A DNA stretch of 5,903 nt from an uncultured Prevotellaceae bacterium (lineage in GTDB: Bacteria; Bacteroidota; Bacteroidia; Bacteroidales; Bacteroidaceae): the NCBI GenBank assembly GCA_947176655.1, contig CAMWRK010000138.1, positions 1-5,903 on the forward strand. The letters run 5' to 3'. Under the pieces are notes generated by a model. The model made no database searches and was not told the origin of the DNA. It was given only the letters and a program-made list of their open reading frames with translations. The first letter of the stretch is position 1. The number at the start of each line of letters is the position of its first letter. The position numbers and the translations under genes are program-made. This document shows positions 1-4,892 of the stretch, one piece after another.

Positions 1-1049
1 TATTTTCCGTATTGGTTCATGCCTATGCTGCTGCCTGTGGCAAGGGCGGTGTTAGGCATTGTGAAAAGCCTGTTGATTGGCTCGGTAGTCTCGCCATTAT
101 CGAAAGTCTCTTTTGAGGACTGGAGAAAAAGTTTCTCTCGGTGTGACTGCATGACCTTTCCCGTGTGCTTTTGGAATATCAAAAGATCACTGCCAACCTC
201 TATGCCGCCTGTCTCTATGAAAAGATTATCGGGAAGCCGCAATGCTGTGATAAGGTCTGCATGACTGACAAGATACTCACGCACGAACTTATTGCCCGGT
301 GTGTCAGCCACGCCCCTTGAGGTGATGAATACAAGCAGTCCGCCCTCGTTAAGCAGTTCCATTGACTTGACAAAGAAATAATTGTGTATCGTCTTGGTTG
401 CCTTGTCATAAATGCCCCCACGTTTCCACAAATCGGCATCGAACACGCTGAAATTGCCAAAAGGGATATTTGAGGCAATGACATCAAACGTCTTGTGCGG
501 CAAATTCTGTACGCTGATTGTCTCGTAGCCGTCAATTATCACATTTGTATCATCATGCAGCATTGACAGTACAAGTCCTGTCACGGGGTCTTTCTCGATT
601 GCATAGGTGGCGGTGCCGTCCATCGCTACAGGCAGAAAACCGCCTGTACCTGCGCTCGGCTCAAGGAATGACCGCATGGTAAGGGAATGTTTACGGAAAA
701 GACTGTGTATCTCCTTTGCGATTGCTTGAACTATGAATGAGGGGGTGTAAAATGCTGTCAATACAGAAGCCTTTATGCCCTCTATTACGCTGTTCCGCAT
801 AGTCTCGTCAGCGAAACCCGGATATTCCTCAATTATCCGCTGCAGATTCTGCAACTGCCCAGACATTTCATCTTGCATTGGTTTGTCAGTGCCGATGTTA
901 AGCACCTCTTTTATTCCACCGAAGCCGGAATATTGCGAAAGCGTTTCTTTGTCAGCTTCGGTGGGCTTTAGTTCTTGTGTCTTAAGCCTCATGGCGGTTT
1001 CTATAGCCTCTATATTGGCGTTAAGAGCCTTGAGTTTGTTGTATGCCAT
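1..1049 (-). CDS. N-6 adenine DNA methylase-type protein, N-terminal part, cut by the left window edge
   Basis: I translated this from ATG at 1049 to the left edge, which gives 349 codons with no stop. Residues 40-46 read YSGFGGI, a signature of the large methylase/helicase proteins of Bacteroidales conjugative elements and of DarB-like phage anti-restriction proteins. Residues 101-103 are YTP. Residues 130-138 (EPSAGTGGF) are the AdoMet-binding motif I, and 194-197 (NIPF) are the catalytic (N/D)PP(F/Y)-type motif IV with Ile at the second position. This supports an adenine-N6 methyltransferase fold. Related proteins often continue into an SNF2-like helicase, but that part would lie outside the window. 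The gene is last in a unit, 42 bases after the 93-aa gene. Its role is inferred: marking or shielding element DNA, or anti-restriction. The start is chosen because it is the first ATG after the upstream stop and gives a typical amphipathic N-terminus (MAYNKLKALNANIEAIETAM). Confidence 0.9.
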   Translation of the reverse strand, partial: MAYNKLKALNANIEAIETAMRLKTQELKPTEADKETLSQYSGFGGIKEVLNIGTDKPMQDEMSGQLQNLQRIIEEYPGFADETMRNSVIEGIKASVLTAFYTPSFIVQAIAKEIHSLFRKHSLTMRSFLEPSAGTGGFLPVAMDGTATYAIEKDPVTGLVLSMLHDDTNVIIDGYETISVQNLPHKTFDVIASNIPFGNFSVFDADLWKRGGIYDKATKTIHNYFFVKSMELLNEGGLLVFITSRGVADTPGNKFVREYLVSHADLITALRLPDNLFIETGGIEVGSDLLIFQKHTGKVMQSHREKLFLQSSKETFDNGETTEPINRLFTMPNTALATGSSIGMNQYGK

Positions 1050-1091
1050 AACTTGAAAATTTGACCGTTGATGTATTTTGCAGAAATAGTG

Positions 1092-1373
1092 TCAGGCGTT
1101 ATTGCTTTTGCTCATGATTACGATACAGTCCTCTACCTCGGTGGGGAGACCGAACATCGGGGAGGAAGAAAAATAAGGCTGTGGGCTTCCCTCTACGCTG
1201 TCAGTGATTGGCACTACAAGCTCGATGCCGTGTCTGCTGTAAGCATCGTCAATAATCTCTTTGTCCTTTACGGAAAGACCTGTTGCGTCACCGTTTACAA
1301 GATATGGGAGTGCATACGTGGGGATGCGCTCTACCGATTTCTCGTTCCTGTTGGTTTTGTCTGTCTTGTTCAT
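1092..1373 (-). CDS. Small conserved hypothetical protein of Bacteroidales mobile elements (93 aa)
   Basis: The protein has a charged N-terminus (residues 1-16), then IPTYALPYLVNGDATGL at 17-33, an acidic helix-like stretch (KDKEIIDDAY), and a C-terminal block around 67-86 (PYFSSSPMFGLPTEVEDC). Both blocks resemble small cytosolic proteins I associate with Bacteroidales conjugative elements. I recall these as a family of unknown function but cannot name it with certainty. There is no signal peptide or membrane segment. It sits 33 bases after the 60-aa gene and 42 bases before the methylase on the same strand, so co-transcription is likely. The DNA before the start is A/T-rich without a Shine-Dalgarno sequence, as is usual in Bacteroidota. 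Function unknown. Confidence 0.8.
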   Translation of the reverse strand: MNKTDKTNRNEKSVERIPTYALPYLVNGDATGLSVKDKEIIDDAYSRHGIELVVPITDSVEGSPQPYFSSSPMFGLPTEVEDCIVIMSKSNNA

Positions 1374-1406
1374 AACTTTTTATTTTTTAAGGTGATTTGT
1401 TTATGT

Positions 1407-1589
1407 TCAGTCAAATTCTATCTCATCGTCGTAGAGTTCTATTCTCGCTCCGCTGCTAAATTCTACGATGAAGCGGTAGCCATTCCTCCCTACGATTGTG
1501 CCTCGGTGGTAGCCTCTCCAAGGTGTAAGGAGTTCGCACTGGCGGCCATACTCGCTGAAGTCTGTGTCTTGTGTCTCTGTGTCGTACAT
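1407..1589 (-). CDS. Small SH3-like beta-barrel candidate protein (60 aa)
   Basis: This 60-residue protein starts with an acidic N-terminus and has alternating hydrophobic strands from about residue 17 to the end, finishing ...IELYDDEIEFD. The pattern GTIVG..GYRFIVEF.SGARIELYDDEIEFD looks like a small SH3/KOW-type barrel; this is inference from the sequence pattern only. It resembles the 59-aa protein at 4713-4892: both have C.LL near residue 18, then (I/V)VG, a VE..., a G, a YD and a terminal FD, so they look like diverged paralogues. It is the first gene of a unit with the 93-aa gene and the methylase, and follows a structured leader of about 245 bases. The start at 1589 follows AAAACGAT, a typical A-rich context. 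Function unknown. Confidence 0.72.
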   Translation of the reverse strand: MYDTETQDTDFSEYGRQCELLTPWRGYHRGTIVGRNGYRFIVEFSSGARIELYDDEIEFD

Positions 1590-1833
1590 ATCGTTTTTAG
1601 TTTAGTGGATAGCATCTTTTCCCTTTCTTCGGGCCGTTTTGGACGGTGCAATCCTGTTTTCCAAGGCATTACAAGGGATGCGGTACGAAAGGCAATTAAA
1701 CAAGCCCGTAGAGCAGAGCGTGGCTTGGCGTTTGCCTGCCGCATCCAAACTTTGCCGAAGAAAACGGATGCTCCGGACACGGCTGTGATGGAATATTCAG
1801 GTAAAATCGGGAGACAACGAAGCAGAACGGGAA
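1590..1833 (-). promoter_or_regulatory. Structured 5' leader of the 60-aa/93-aa/methylase unit
   Basis: This non-coding stretch lies between the proposed minus-strand promoter motif and the start codon at 1589. It holds two strong hairpins: CAAGCC at 1701-1706 with GGCTTG at 1722-1727, and GCATCC at 1741-1746 with GGATGC at 1766-1771. Both are identical in the second module (2986-3012 and 3026-3056). The first stem is also kept, with changed bases, in the third module (5371-5393). Near the gene there is a small CCGT/ACGG hairpin and a GAAAGGGA purine run that also precedes the other two leader-bearing genes. The spacing from motif to ATG is nearly constant (245, 243 and 261 bases). A leader RNA acting on expression is inferred. 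Confidence 0.45.
1725..1754 (+). promoter_or_regulatory. Bacteroidota-type promoter-like element on the plus strand, module copy 1
   Basis: TTG at 1725-1727, exactly 19 bases, then AAACTTTG at 1747-1754 followed by CC. The Bacteroidota consensus is TTTG about 19-21 bases before TAnnTTTG; here the first T of the -7 box is A. Spacing is identical in copy 2, and copy 3 has the perfect box TAACTTTG. The element points away from the minus-strand genes. Caution: the TTG is also the arm of a leader hairpin, so its conservation could come from the opposite strand. Confidence 0.45.
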
Positions 1834-2110
1834 ACCTTCAAACAATAAAAAAGGATAAAAAGGATCAGATGGGTCGGGGTCGCATAAGGCGGTCATGCCA
1901 TAAGGACACGGACTTTACGGCATAGTTTGCTTATGTCACAAGCCTTCGGCCTGAGACATAAAACAAGCGTGACGAACAAGCTGGTGTCGGCAATGATCGA
2001 GCCGGAAGCGTGTGAGACGGTGCAAGGCTTCAGCCCTGTGCCGTCTCTCTCGCTGTGGCGTTCTTTTGCGACCGTTGGGTGGGTGAAAACTATAACCGGG
2101 CAATAATCTG
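1762..2110 (+). ncRNA. Candidate structured plus-strand RNA, module copy 1
   Basis: This is the putative transcript from the plus-strand promoter at 1725-1754; both ends are approximate. Two helices point to the plus strand. In the stem 1925-1929/1964-1968 (GTTTG with CAAGC), T1926-G1967 is a G.U pair, and the stem extends as TTATGTC (1931-1937) with GACATAA (1955-1961), capped by a cUUCGg-type loop. In the hairpin 2007-2054, GAGACGG pairs with CCGTCTC and the stem continues through two G.U pairs. These pairs would be A.C mismatches on the minus strand. No clear rho-independent terminator follows; the best candidate is the hairpin at 2007-2054 with the weak TTCTTTT at 2071-2077. No protein is supported here. 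Confidence 0.4.
1834..1850 (-). promoter_or_regulatory. T-rich TTTGAAGGT motif, proposed minus-strand promoter, copy 1
   Basis: Read on the minus strand this is TTTTATTGTTTGAAGGT. Related motifs occur at 3118-3135, 4562-4580 and 5485-5500 (all minus) and at 5796-5815 (plus), each facing a gene. The copy at 4562-4580 contains TATTTTTG, an exact fit to the Bacteroidota -7 box; this one has one extra base (TATTGTTTG). No convincing -33 box is seen. A role as promoter is inferred from position and orientation. Confidence 0.35.
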
Positions 2111-2245
2111 ATTATAACAGGAAGTTATTGTATCAATGATACCTCCGTTTATAAATGGGACAACAGCATAAACTACCACCCGATACCTGATTCTTCAAAT
2201 ACAGGGTGATAGTATCAGCATATGATAGCAAGCACATAGTCTGGT
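2111..2245 (-). other. Inverted repeats downstream of the 209-aa gene, possible transcript end
   Basis: This gap contains GTATC/GATAC at 2130-2142 (loop AAT) and a larger repeat at 2177-2216, where CACCC can pair with GGGTG, or GATAC (2182-2186) with GTATC (2212-2216) around CCTG/CAGG. The second lies 30 bases past the 209-aa stop and could end that transcript, but no T-tract follows on either strand, so it is not called a terminator. No gene is seen. Confidence 0.35.
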
Positions 2246-2875
2246 TCAGTCTATGTCAGCTCCGATAAAATGTTCATCGTCAATAAGCATATAATAGTAG
2301 CCGTTACCGCAGCCTCTGTATTCTTTACTCAATCCTGCAGATACGTCGCCTTTTTTCAGATATGAGGTGTCTTTATCCGCAACCTCTATCCACAGTGAGC
2401 CGTCATATCCACGAAAATTGAATGTCCCGGAACGGTAACTGCGTCTCTCGGCAAGAGCTTTTCGGAACTCTGCCACGCTATATGGAGCATACCGTTCCAC
2501 CGCTTTGAGCGAGATAATTTCTCCGTCTATACGTGTCCCGGTGGTTAGTCCGTTTTCGTAGCAACACTTTTCGGGGTCTGCCGAAAGGCATTTGCGGATA
2601 AACGGTGATGTAAAACTTGCCCGTGATGCGTATTTCTTGAATTTCTCAACGATGTTTGTGGGAGATTTTCCTCCGTCTTGCTTCTTTATTTCAATCCATG
2701 ACTCTATTTCTGAGAGTGGTACACAGTATCCGCGTCTGCGTGAACGTGGGGCAAACTGGCAGATGTTTTCTCCTGCTGATACGAAAAGTCTCATTGACTT
2801 AGTACCGTTTGCAGTAGTGACTAAATAACTGCCTGAATTGTGGTCGATGATGTTGTAGGCTTCCTTGTAATCCAT
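2246..2875 (-). CDS. Conserved hypothetical protein, 209 aa, unknown function
   Basis: The 209-residue soluble protein has no signal peptide or membrane segment. A basic patch RSRRRGY lies at 44-50, followed by CVPLSEIESWIEI at 51-63 and a Lys-rich stretch around 64-82. The C-terminal half has KKGDVSAGLSKEYRGCGNGYYY at about 174-195 and ends IDDEHFIGADID. Six cysteines are scattered (39, 51, 96, 104, 105, 189) without a clear zinc-finger spacing. I recognise the general style of Bacteroidales element accessory proteins but no defined domain. It is a single-gene unit: its leader belongs to module copy 2 upstream, and module copy 1 lies downstream. The start follows AACATTACTT at 2875, and no in-frame alternative upstream looks better. 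Length, composition and flanking signals support it as real. Confidence 0.75.
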   Translation of the reverse strand: MDYKEAYNIIDHNSGSYLVTTANGTKSMRLFVSAGENICQFAPRSRRRGYCVPLSEIESWIEIKKQDGGKSPTNIVEKFKKYASRASFTSPFIRKCLSADPEKCCYENGLTTGTRIDGEIISLKAVERYAPYSVAEFRKALAERRSYRSGTFNFRGYDGSLWIEVADKDTSYLKKGDVSAGLSKEYRGCGNGYYYMLIDDEHFIGADID

Positions 2876-3117
2876 AAGTAATGTTTTTGATATTTGTGGT
2901 TATATCCCTTTCGTCAACCGTTTTAGGAGGAGCGATCCGAATTTTCATAGGCACCACAGTGGAGGCGGTATGAAAGACAATGAGACAAGCCCGTAGAGCG
3001 GAGCGTGGCTTGGCGTTTGTCTGCCGCATCCAAACTTTGCCGAAGGAAACGGATGCTCCGTACACGGTGATATACTATTCACGTAAAACCGGGAGACCAA
3101 GAAGCGAAAACCGAGAA
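2876..3117 (-). promoter_or_regulatory. Structured 5' leader of the 209-aa gene
   Basis: The leader is 242 bases long and carries the same hairpins as the leader at 1590-1833: CAAGCC/GGCTTG at 2986-3012 and GCATCC/GGATGC at 3026-3056. The purine-rich GACGAAAGGGATATAA lies just before the gene, matching a similar run ahead of the 60-aa gene. The part nearest the gene (2876-2980) is otherwise unrelated between copies, so the conserved portion is the distal half. Confidence 0.42.
3010..3039 (+). promoter_or_regulatory. Bacteroidota-type promoter-like element on the plus strand, module copy 2
   Basis: TTG at 3010-3012, 19 bases, AAACTTTG at 3032-3039, then C. Spacing and box are identical to copy 1. 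The same caveat applies: the TTG is also part of the conserved GGCTTG stem arm. Confidence 0.45.
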
Positions 3118-3390
3118 ACCTTCAAAAAAATAAAATAGGGTAAAAATGAACTGATGGGTCGGGGGCGCATTAGGCGGACATGCCATAAGGACACGGACTT
3201 CATGGTGGAGTTTGGGATGGGCTGCAAGTCTTGACCTGCTGCCTCCCAAGCCTGACATTACAGTCGGTGTTGGCAATGACCGAGCAGGAAGCGTGTGAGC
3301 CGGTGCAAGGCTTCAGCCCTCGCCGTCTCTCTCGCTGTTGCGTTCTTTGCGGCCGAGGGGCGGGTGTAAAGCTATAACCGGAGATAACCT
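3047..3390 (+). ncRNA. Candidate structured plus-strand RNA, module copy 2
   Basis: Putative transcript from the promoter at 3010-3039; ends approximate. GTTTGGGA (3210-3217) pairs with TCCCAAGC (3244-3251), including one G.U pair, at the same position as the copy 1 helix but with a different upper stem. The hairpin 3290-3336 keeps AGCG/CGCT at its base and GGC-TTCA-GCC at its tip; in the middle a G.U pair of copy 1 is G-C here, a change compatible with pairing. The hairpin at 3436-3455 may act as a bidirectional terminator, but its plus-strand T-run is short. Confidence 0.4.
3118..3135 (-). promoter_or_regulatory. T-rich TTTGAAGGT motif, proposed minus-strand promoter, copy 2
   Basis: On the minus strand it reads TTTTATTTTTTTGAAGGT. 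It lies 243 bases before the 209-aa start, matching the 245 bases of copy 1. The spacing of TA to TTTG is two bases longer than the consensus -7 box, so the promoter role is tentative. Confidence 0.33.
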
Positions 3391-3427
3391 GAATACAAAT
3401 GGAAATTTTCGTAGACCTTACCTGTGA

Positions 3428-3455
3428 ACAAAACAAAAGCGGCCTGAGCCGCTTT
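3428..3455 (-). terminator. Rho-independent terminator of ssb
   Basis: AAAGCGGC (3436-3443) and GCCGCTTT (3448-3455) form a perfect 8-bp stem with loop CTGA. Read on the minus strand it is followed directly by TTTTGTTTTG. It begins about 20 bases after the ssb stop codon. Confidence 0.88.
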
Positions 3456-3476
3456 CGTTATCGGGAGATGCTGACC

Positions 3477-3866
3477 TCAGGCAGCTGCTTTCTTCGACTT
3501 GGATTTGCCTTTCGGCTTATCCTTCTGCTCCGGTTTCTCGACCGGCTCGTAGAATTTGGTGGCGACGAAGATAATGCGGTTGTGCTTTTTGCCGTCTGTG
3601 TCTGTCCACTCTTCGGGCTTCATGTAGCCCTCGACGGTGATCATCTGTCCTTTCTTGAGAAGCTCGAAGGATGCGCTGTCGTTCTTGCGCCAGGCCTCCA
3701 TGTTCATAAAGGCTGACTTGCGGGTGCCTTCCTGACCCTCTTGGCCTTGTTCGGTACGGCTTACAGCGAGTGAGAAGCGTGCTACGCTGGCGGTGGAGAA
3801 CTGACGGATTTCGGCGTCCTTGCCGATGAAACCTGTTACTGCGAAGTTGTTTTCTACTTTCTTCAT
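3477..3866 (-). CDS. ssb: Single-stranded DNA-binding protein
   Basis: The 129-aa protein has an OB-fold at about residues 4-106: FAVTGFIGKDAEIR at the N-terminus, RFSLAVSR at 30-37, FMNMEAW at 53-59, ELLKKGQMITVEGYMKPEEW at 68-87 and RIIFVATKFYEPVE at 97-110. These are the usual strands and aromatic DNA-contact positions of bacterial SSB. The protein would coat single-stranded DNA during element replication or transfer. The tail (111-129) is short and basic (KDKPKGKSKSKKAAA) and lacks the acidic DDIPF-type tip that chromosomal SSBs use to recruit partner proteins. The start at 3866 follows AAAACTCACAATC. It is a single-gene unit with its own terminator. Upstream lies a long structured non-coding region on the opposite strand. 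Confidence 0.93.
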   Translation of the reverse strand: MKKVENNFAVTGFIGKDAEIRQFSTASVARFSLAVSRTEQGQEGQEGTRKSAFMNMEAWRKNDSASFELLKKGQMITVEGYMKPEEWTDTDGKKHNRIIFVATKFYEPVEKPEQKDKPKGKSKSKKAAA

Positions 3867-3868
3867 GA

Positions 3869-3897
3869 TTGTGAGTTTTTAGAAGTTATACATTTTG
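3869..3897 (+). promoter_or_regulatory. Possible plus-strand promoter just upstream of ssb
   Basis: TTG at 3869-3871, 17 bases, then TACATTTTG at 3889-3897. This is one T longer than the consensus TAnnTTTG box, so the TTTG falls at the expected distance but the TA is shifted. It points away from ssb into the structured region beginning near 3900. Weak call on sequence alone; position supports it. Confidence 0.28.
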
Positions 3898-3899
3898 TT

Positions 3900-4545
3900 T
3901 TTACGATGCAACCAAGTGGACATGGGCATAGGGAGCACCAGCGGAAGGTTCGCACAATACTCTTTTTCTCAGTCTTCAGACCGTGAAAAAGGAAGATTGT
4001 GTGAAAGCCGTTGGTCACAGGTCTTGGGACCGGCCCGGAGGAACCATTAAGGTGACGCCATGTTCATAACTTCGCATCAGGAAAAACGACATGTTGTGAC
4101 TTCGCCCGAAAACGAGGTCGATGGAGAGAGTAAGGGAAAACACCGCAATACGGTTCAGGCATGGGCACTTCTGAAAATCTGCACCACTGCCGGGATACGC
4201 TTCTCTCCGTAAGCCATGACGATTCAAGAAAAGTAAGAGGGACTGAAAGCACCATCATACGCTGTCAGCATGAATGTGGAAGCCACGCATAGACACTCTG
4301 TATTCTGCTTCACCAAGGAAACAGATGATGTCAAGGGTAAGATAAAAGAAGCATGAACGTGGATAGGCTCATTTGGAGGGTATCGCTATTACCGCATTCG
4401 CCGTTACCAAGCCGAGCAGGTCGATAGAGCAGAGTGTTCCGAAAGCCCAAGGCGCAGTTGCCGATGCGGTCAGTATCACTCGACAAAGCGGTGAATCCCG
4501 CTGAATCGGTGAGCTGATTCGGATTTACAAGAGGTGTCCTCTGAA
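3900..4545 (+). ncRNA. Candidate large structured plus-strand RNA beside ssb
   Basis: No credible protein is seen here, but helices are dense. A long hairpin at 3937-4015 stacks ACCAGCGG/CCGTTGGT, TTCGCACAAT/ATTGTGTGAA and CTTTTTC/GAAAAAG, capped by GTC-TTCA-GAC. A helix 4121-4130/4201-4210 (ATGGAGAGAG with TTCTCTCCGT) encloses two hairpins: ACCG/CGGT at 4142-4154 and 4158-4191 (GGCA, TGG, GCA with single-base bulges). Further hairpins are 4020-4031, 4270-4290, 4292-4332, 4362-4384, 4487-4502, 4501-4522 and 4530-4542. G.U pairs completing helices (3941/4012, 3952/4002, 4122/4209, 4130/4201, 4275/4287, 4502/4521) would be A.C mismatches on the minus strand; the only opposite case I found is 3971/3982. 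Not recognised as a known RNA class. Ends are approximate and no plus-strand terminator is certain. Confidence 0.45.
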
Positions 4546-4561
4546 AGAATAAAAATGATAG

Positions 4562-4580
4562 ACCTTCAAAAATAAAAATG
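4562..4580 (-). promoter_or_regulatory. T-rich TTTGAAGGT motif with exact -7 box, minus strand
   Basis: On the minus strand the sequence reads ATTTTTATTTTTGAAGGT and contains TATTTTTG, an exact TAnnTTTG box. No TTG lies at the -33 position. If active it would read through the structured region toward ssb, giving a leader of about 690 bases, antisense to the proposed large RNA. Confidence 0.38.
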
Positions 4581-4586
4581 GAGAAA

Positions 4587-4611
4587 GGAGCGAGAATGAA
4601 AACTCCGCTCC
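4587..4611 (-). terminator. Hairpin with T-rich tail, possible second minus-strand terminator
   Basis: GGAGCG at 4587-4592 pairs with CGCTCC at 4606-4611, with possible GAG/CTC continuation inside. On the minus strand the stem is followed by TTTCTCCATTTTTATTTTTG, a T-rich but interrupted tail. It could back up the stronger terminator at 4671-4705, or be part of the promoter region at 4562-4580. Confidence 0.35.
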
Positions 4612-4670
4612 CGATAAAAGTGGCTTTAGAATTGATTTGACAGAGTATAAAGGGGCTTGCGCAGATTGCT

Positions 4671-4705
4671 ACAAAACCGGAGACGGCCCAAACTGTCGTC
4701 TCCGG
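4671..4705 (-). terminator. Rho-independent terminator of the 110-aa/59-aa unit
   Basis: CCGGAGACG (4677-4685) and CGTCTCCGG (4697-4705) form a perfect 9-bp stem with an 11-base loop. Read on the minus strand it is followed by TTTTGT. It starts 8 bases after the stop codon of the 59-aa gene. On the plus strand CAAATTTTC follows, so weak termination from the other side is possible. Confidence 0.8.
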
Positions 4706-4712
4706 CAAATTT

Positions 4713-4892
4713 TCAGTCGAATATCAAAAGTTCATTTCTATCATAGATGGACACTTTACCGTCATAACTCTCTACTGCTATATCATTGCCGTAGTCGCCA
4801 ACAACCTTACCGCATATTGCATTATCCGATTCATTTAGCAACGTGCAACTACAACCTATAATCTCGGTCATTTCCTCGTAGTCCATAGTCAT
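4713..4892 (-). CDS. Small SH3-like beta-barrel candidate protein (59 aa), paralogue of the 60-aa protein
   Basis: ATG at 4892-4890 shares one base with the TAA stop of the 110-aa gene (TAATG), the classic arrangement for coupled translation. The frame runs 59 codons to TGA at 4713-4715, just before a strong terminator. The protein begins MTMDYEEMTEIIG and ends YDRNELLIFD. Aligned from its C-terminus with the 60-aa protein at 1407-1589, it shares C.LL, (I/V)VG, a VE, a G, a YD and a final FD, with similar strand-like alternation. No signal peptide, membrane segment or catalytic motif is seen. An internal ATG at 4886 is an alternative start, but the TAATG overlap favours 4892. Function unknown; likely works with the 110-aa protein given the coupling. 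Confidence 0.75.
   Translation of the reverse strand: MTMDYEEMTEIIGCSCTLLNESDNAICGKVVGDYGNDIAVESYDGKVSIYDRNELLIFD

Larger units (their letters stand above)
1699..2110 (+). repeat. Non-coding module, copy 1
   Basis: This is a direct repeat of 2984-3390 with diverged interior blocks, and a more distant relative of 5369-5672. Shared parts in order are: CAAGCCCGTAGAGC at 1701; TTG-N19-AAACTTTGCC at 1725-1756; ACCTTCAAAC plus A-rich tail at 1834-1850; a 48-base block at 1868-1915 beginning GATGGGTCGGGG; a hairpin with a conserved base at 1925-1968; a hairpin with loop region GGCTTCAGCC at 2007-2054; and TATAACCGG at 2091-2099. The sequence between the conserved blocks differs from copy 2 while the helices are kept. 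Confidence 0.85.
2984..3390 (+). repeat. Non-coding module, copy 2
   Basis: This is the partner of 1699-2110. The first 75 bases (2986-3060) are almost identical to copy 1. The blocks GATGGGTCGGGG (from 3153) through GGACACGGACTT (to 3200) and AGGAAGCGTGTGAG... (from 3286) are also strongly conserved, and TATAACCGG lies at 3373-3381. Between 3204 and 3270 the sequence is replaced relative to copy 1, but a helix at the same place is kept. Older duplication is more likely than an assembly artefact, because divergence is spread through the copy. Confidence 0.85.

Noticed and set aside
1490..1780. Minus-strand frame of 96 aa sharing FGKVWMRQ.NAKPRSALRACLI with a frame at 2799-3065
   Set aside because: The shared peptide comes from the repeated non-coding core. 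Of the four base differences between the copies inside the shared segment, three change the amino acid and one does not, so there is no sign of protein-level selection. It also overlaps the real 60-aa gene.
1696..1896. Minus-strand frame containing LLFEGF, similar to FFEGF in a frame at 3079-3276
   Set aside because: The shared peptide is just the translated TTTTTGAAGGTTT motif; the rest does not align.
1068..1925. Plus-strand frame of 285 aa
   Set aside because: It lies antisense to the 93-aa and 60-aa genes and the leader. Its composition (many Cys, Val, Phe) is typical of a reverse-complement shadow, and no domain is recognisable.
2799..3065. Minus-strand frame of 88 aa, partner of the above
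   Set aside because: Same reason; it overlaps the start of the 209-aa gene, and its C-terminal half has no similarity to the other frame.
1699..3390. CRISPR array or transposon ends as explanation for the repeats
   Set aside because: There are only two close copies, about 1.3 kb apart, with no regular spacers, no transposase, no terminal inverted repeats and no target-site duplications visible.
4015..4258. Two overlapping minus-strand frames (70 and 64 aa) upstream of ssb
   Set aside because: They are mutually overlapping, low-complexity in meaning, and lie within the paired segments of the structured region.
3900..4545. Group II intron or retron RNA
   Set aside because: No domain V-like hairpin, no reverse transcriptase and no exon-like flanks were seen.
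4331..4708. Minus-strand frame of 125 aa with an apparent hydrophobic N-terminus
   Set aside because: It starts inside the terminator stem at 4677-4705 and runs through the T-rich motif, which supplies the hydrophobic residues. No family is recognised.
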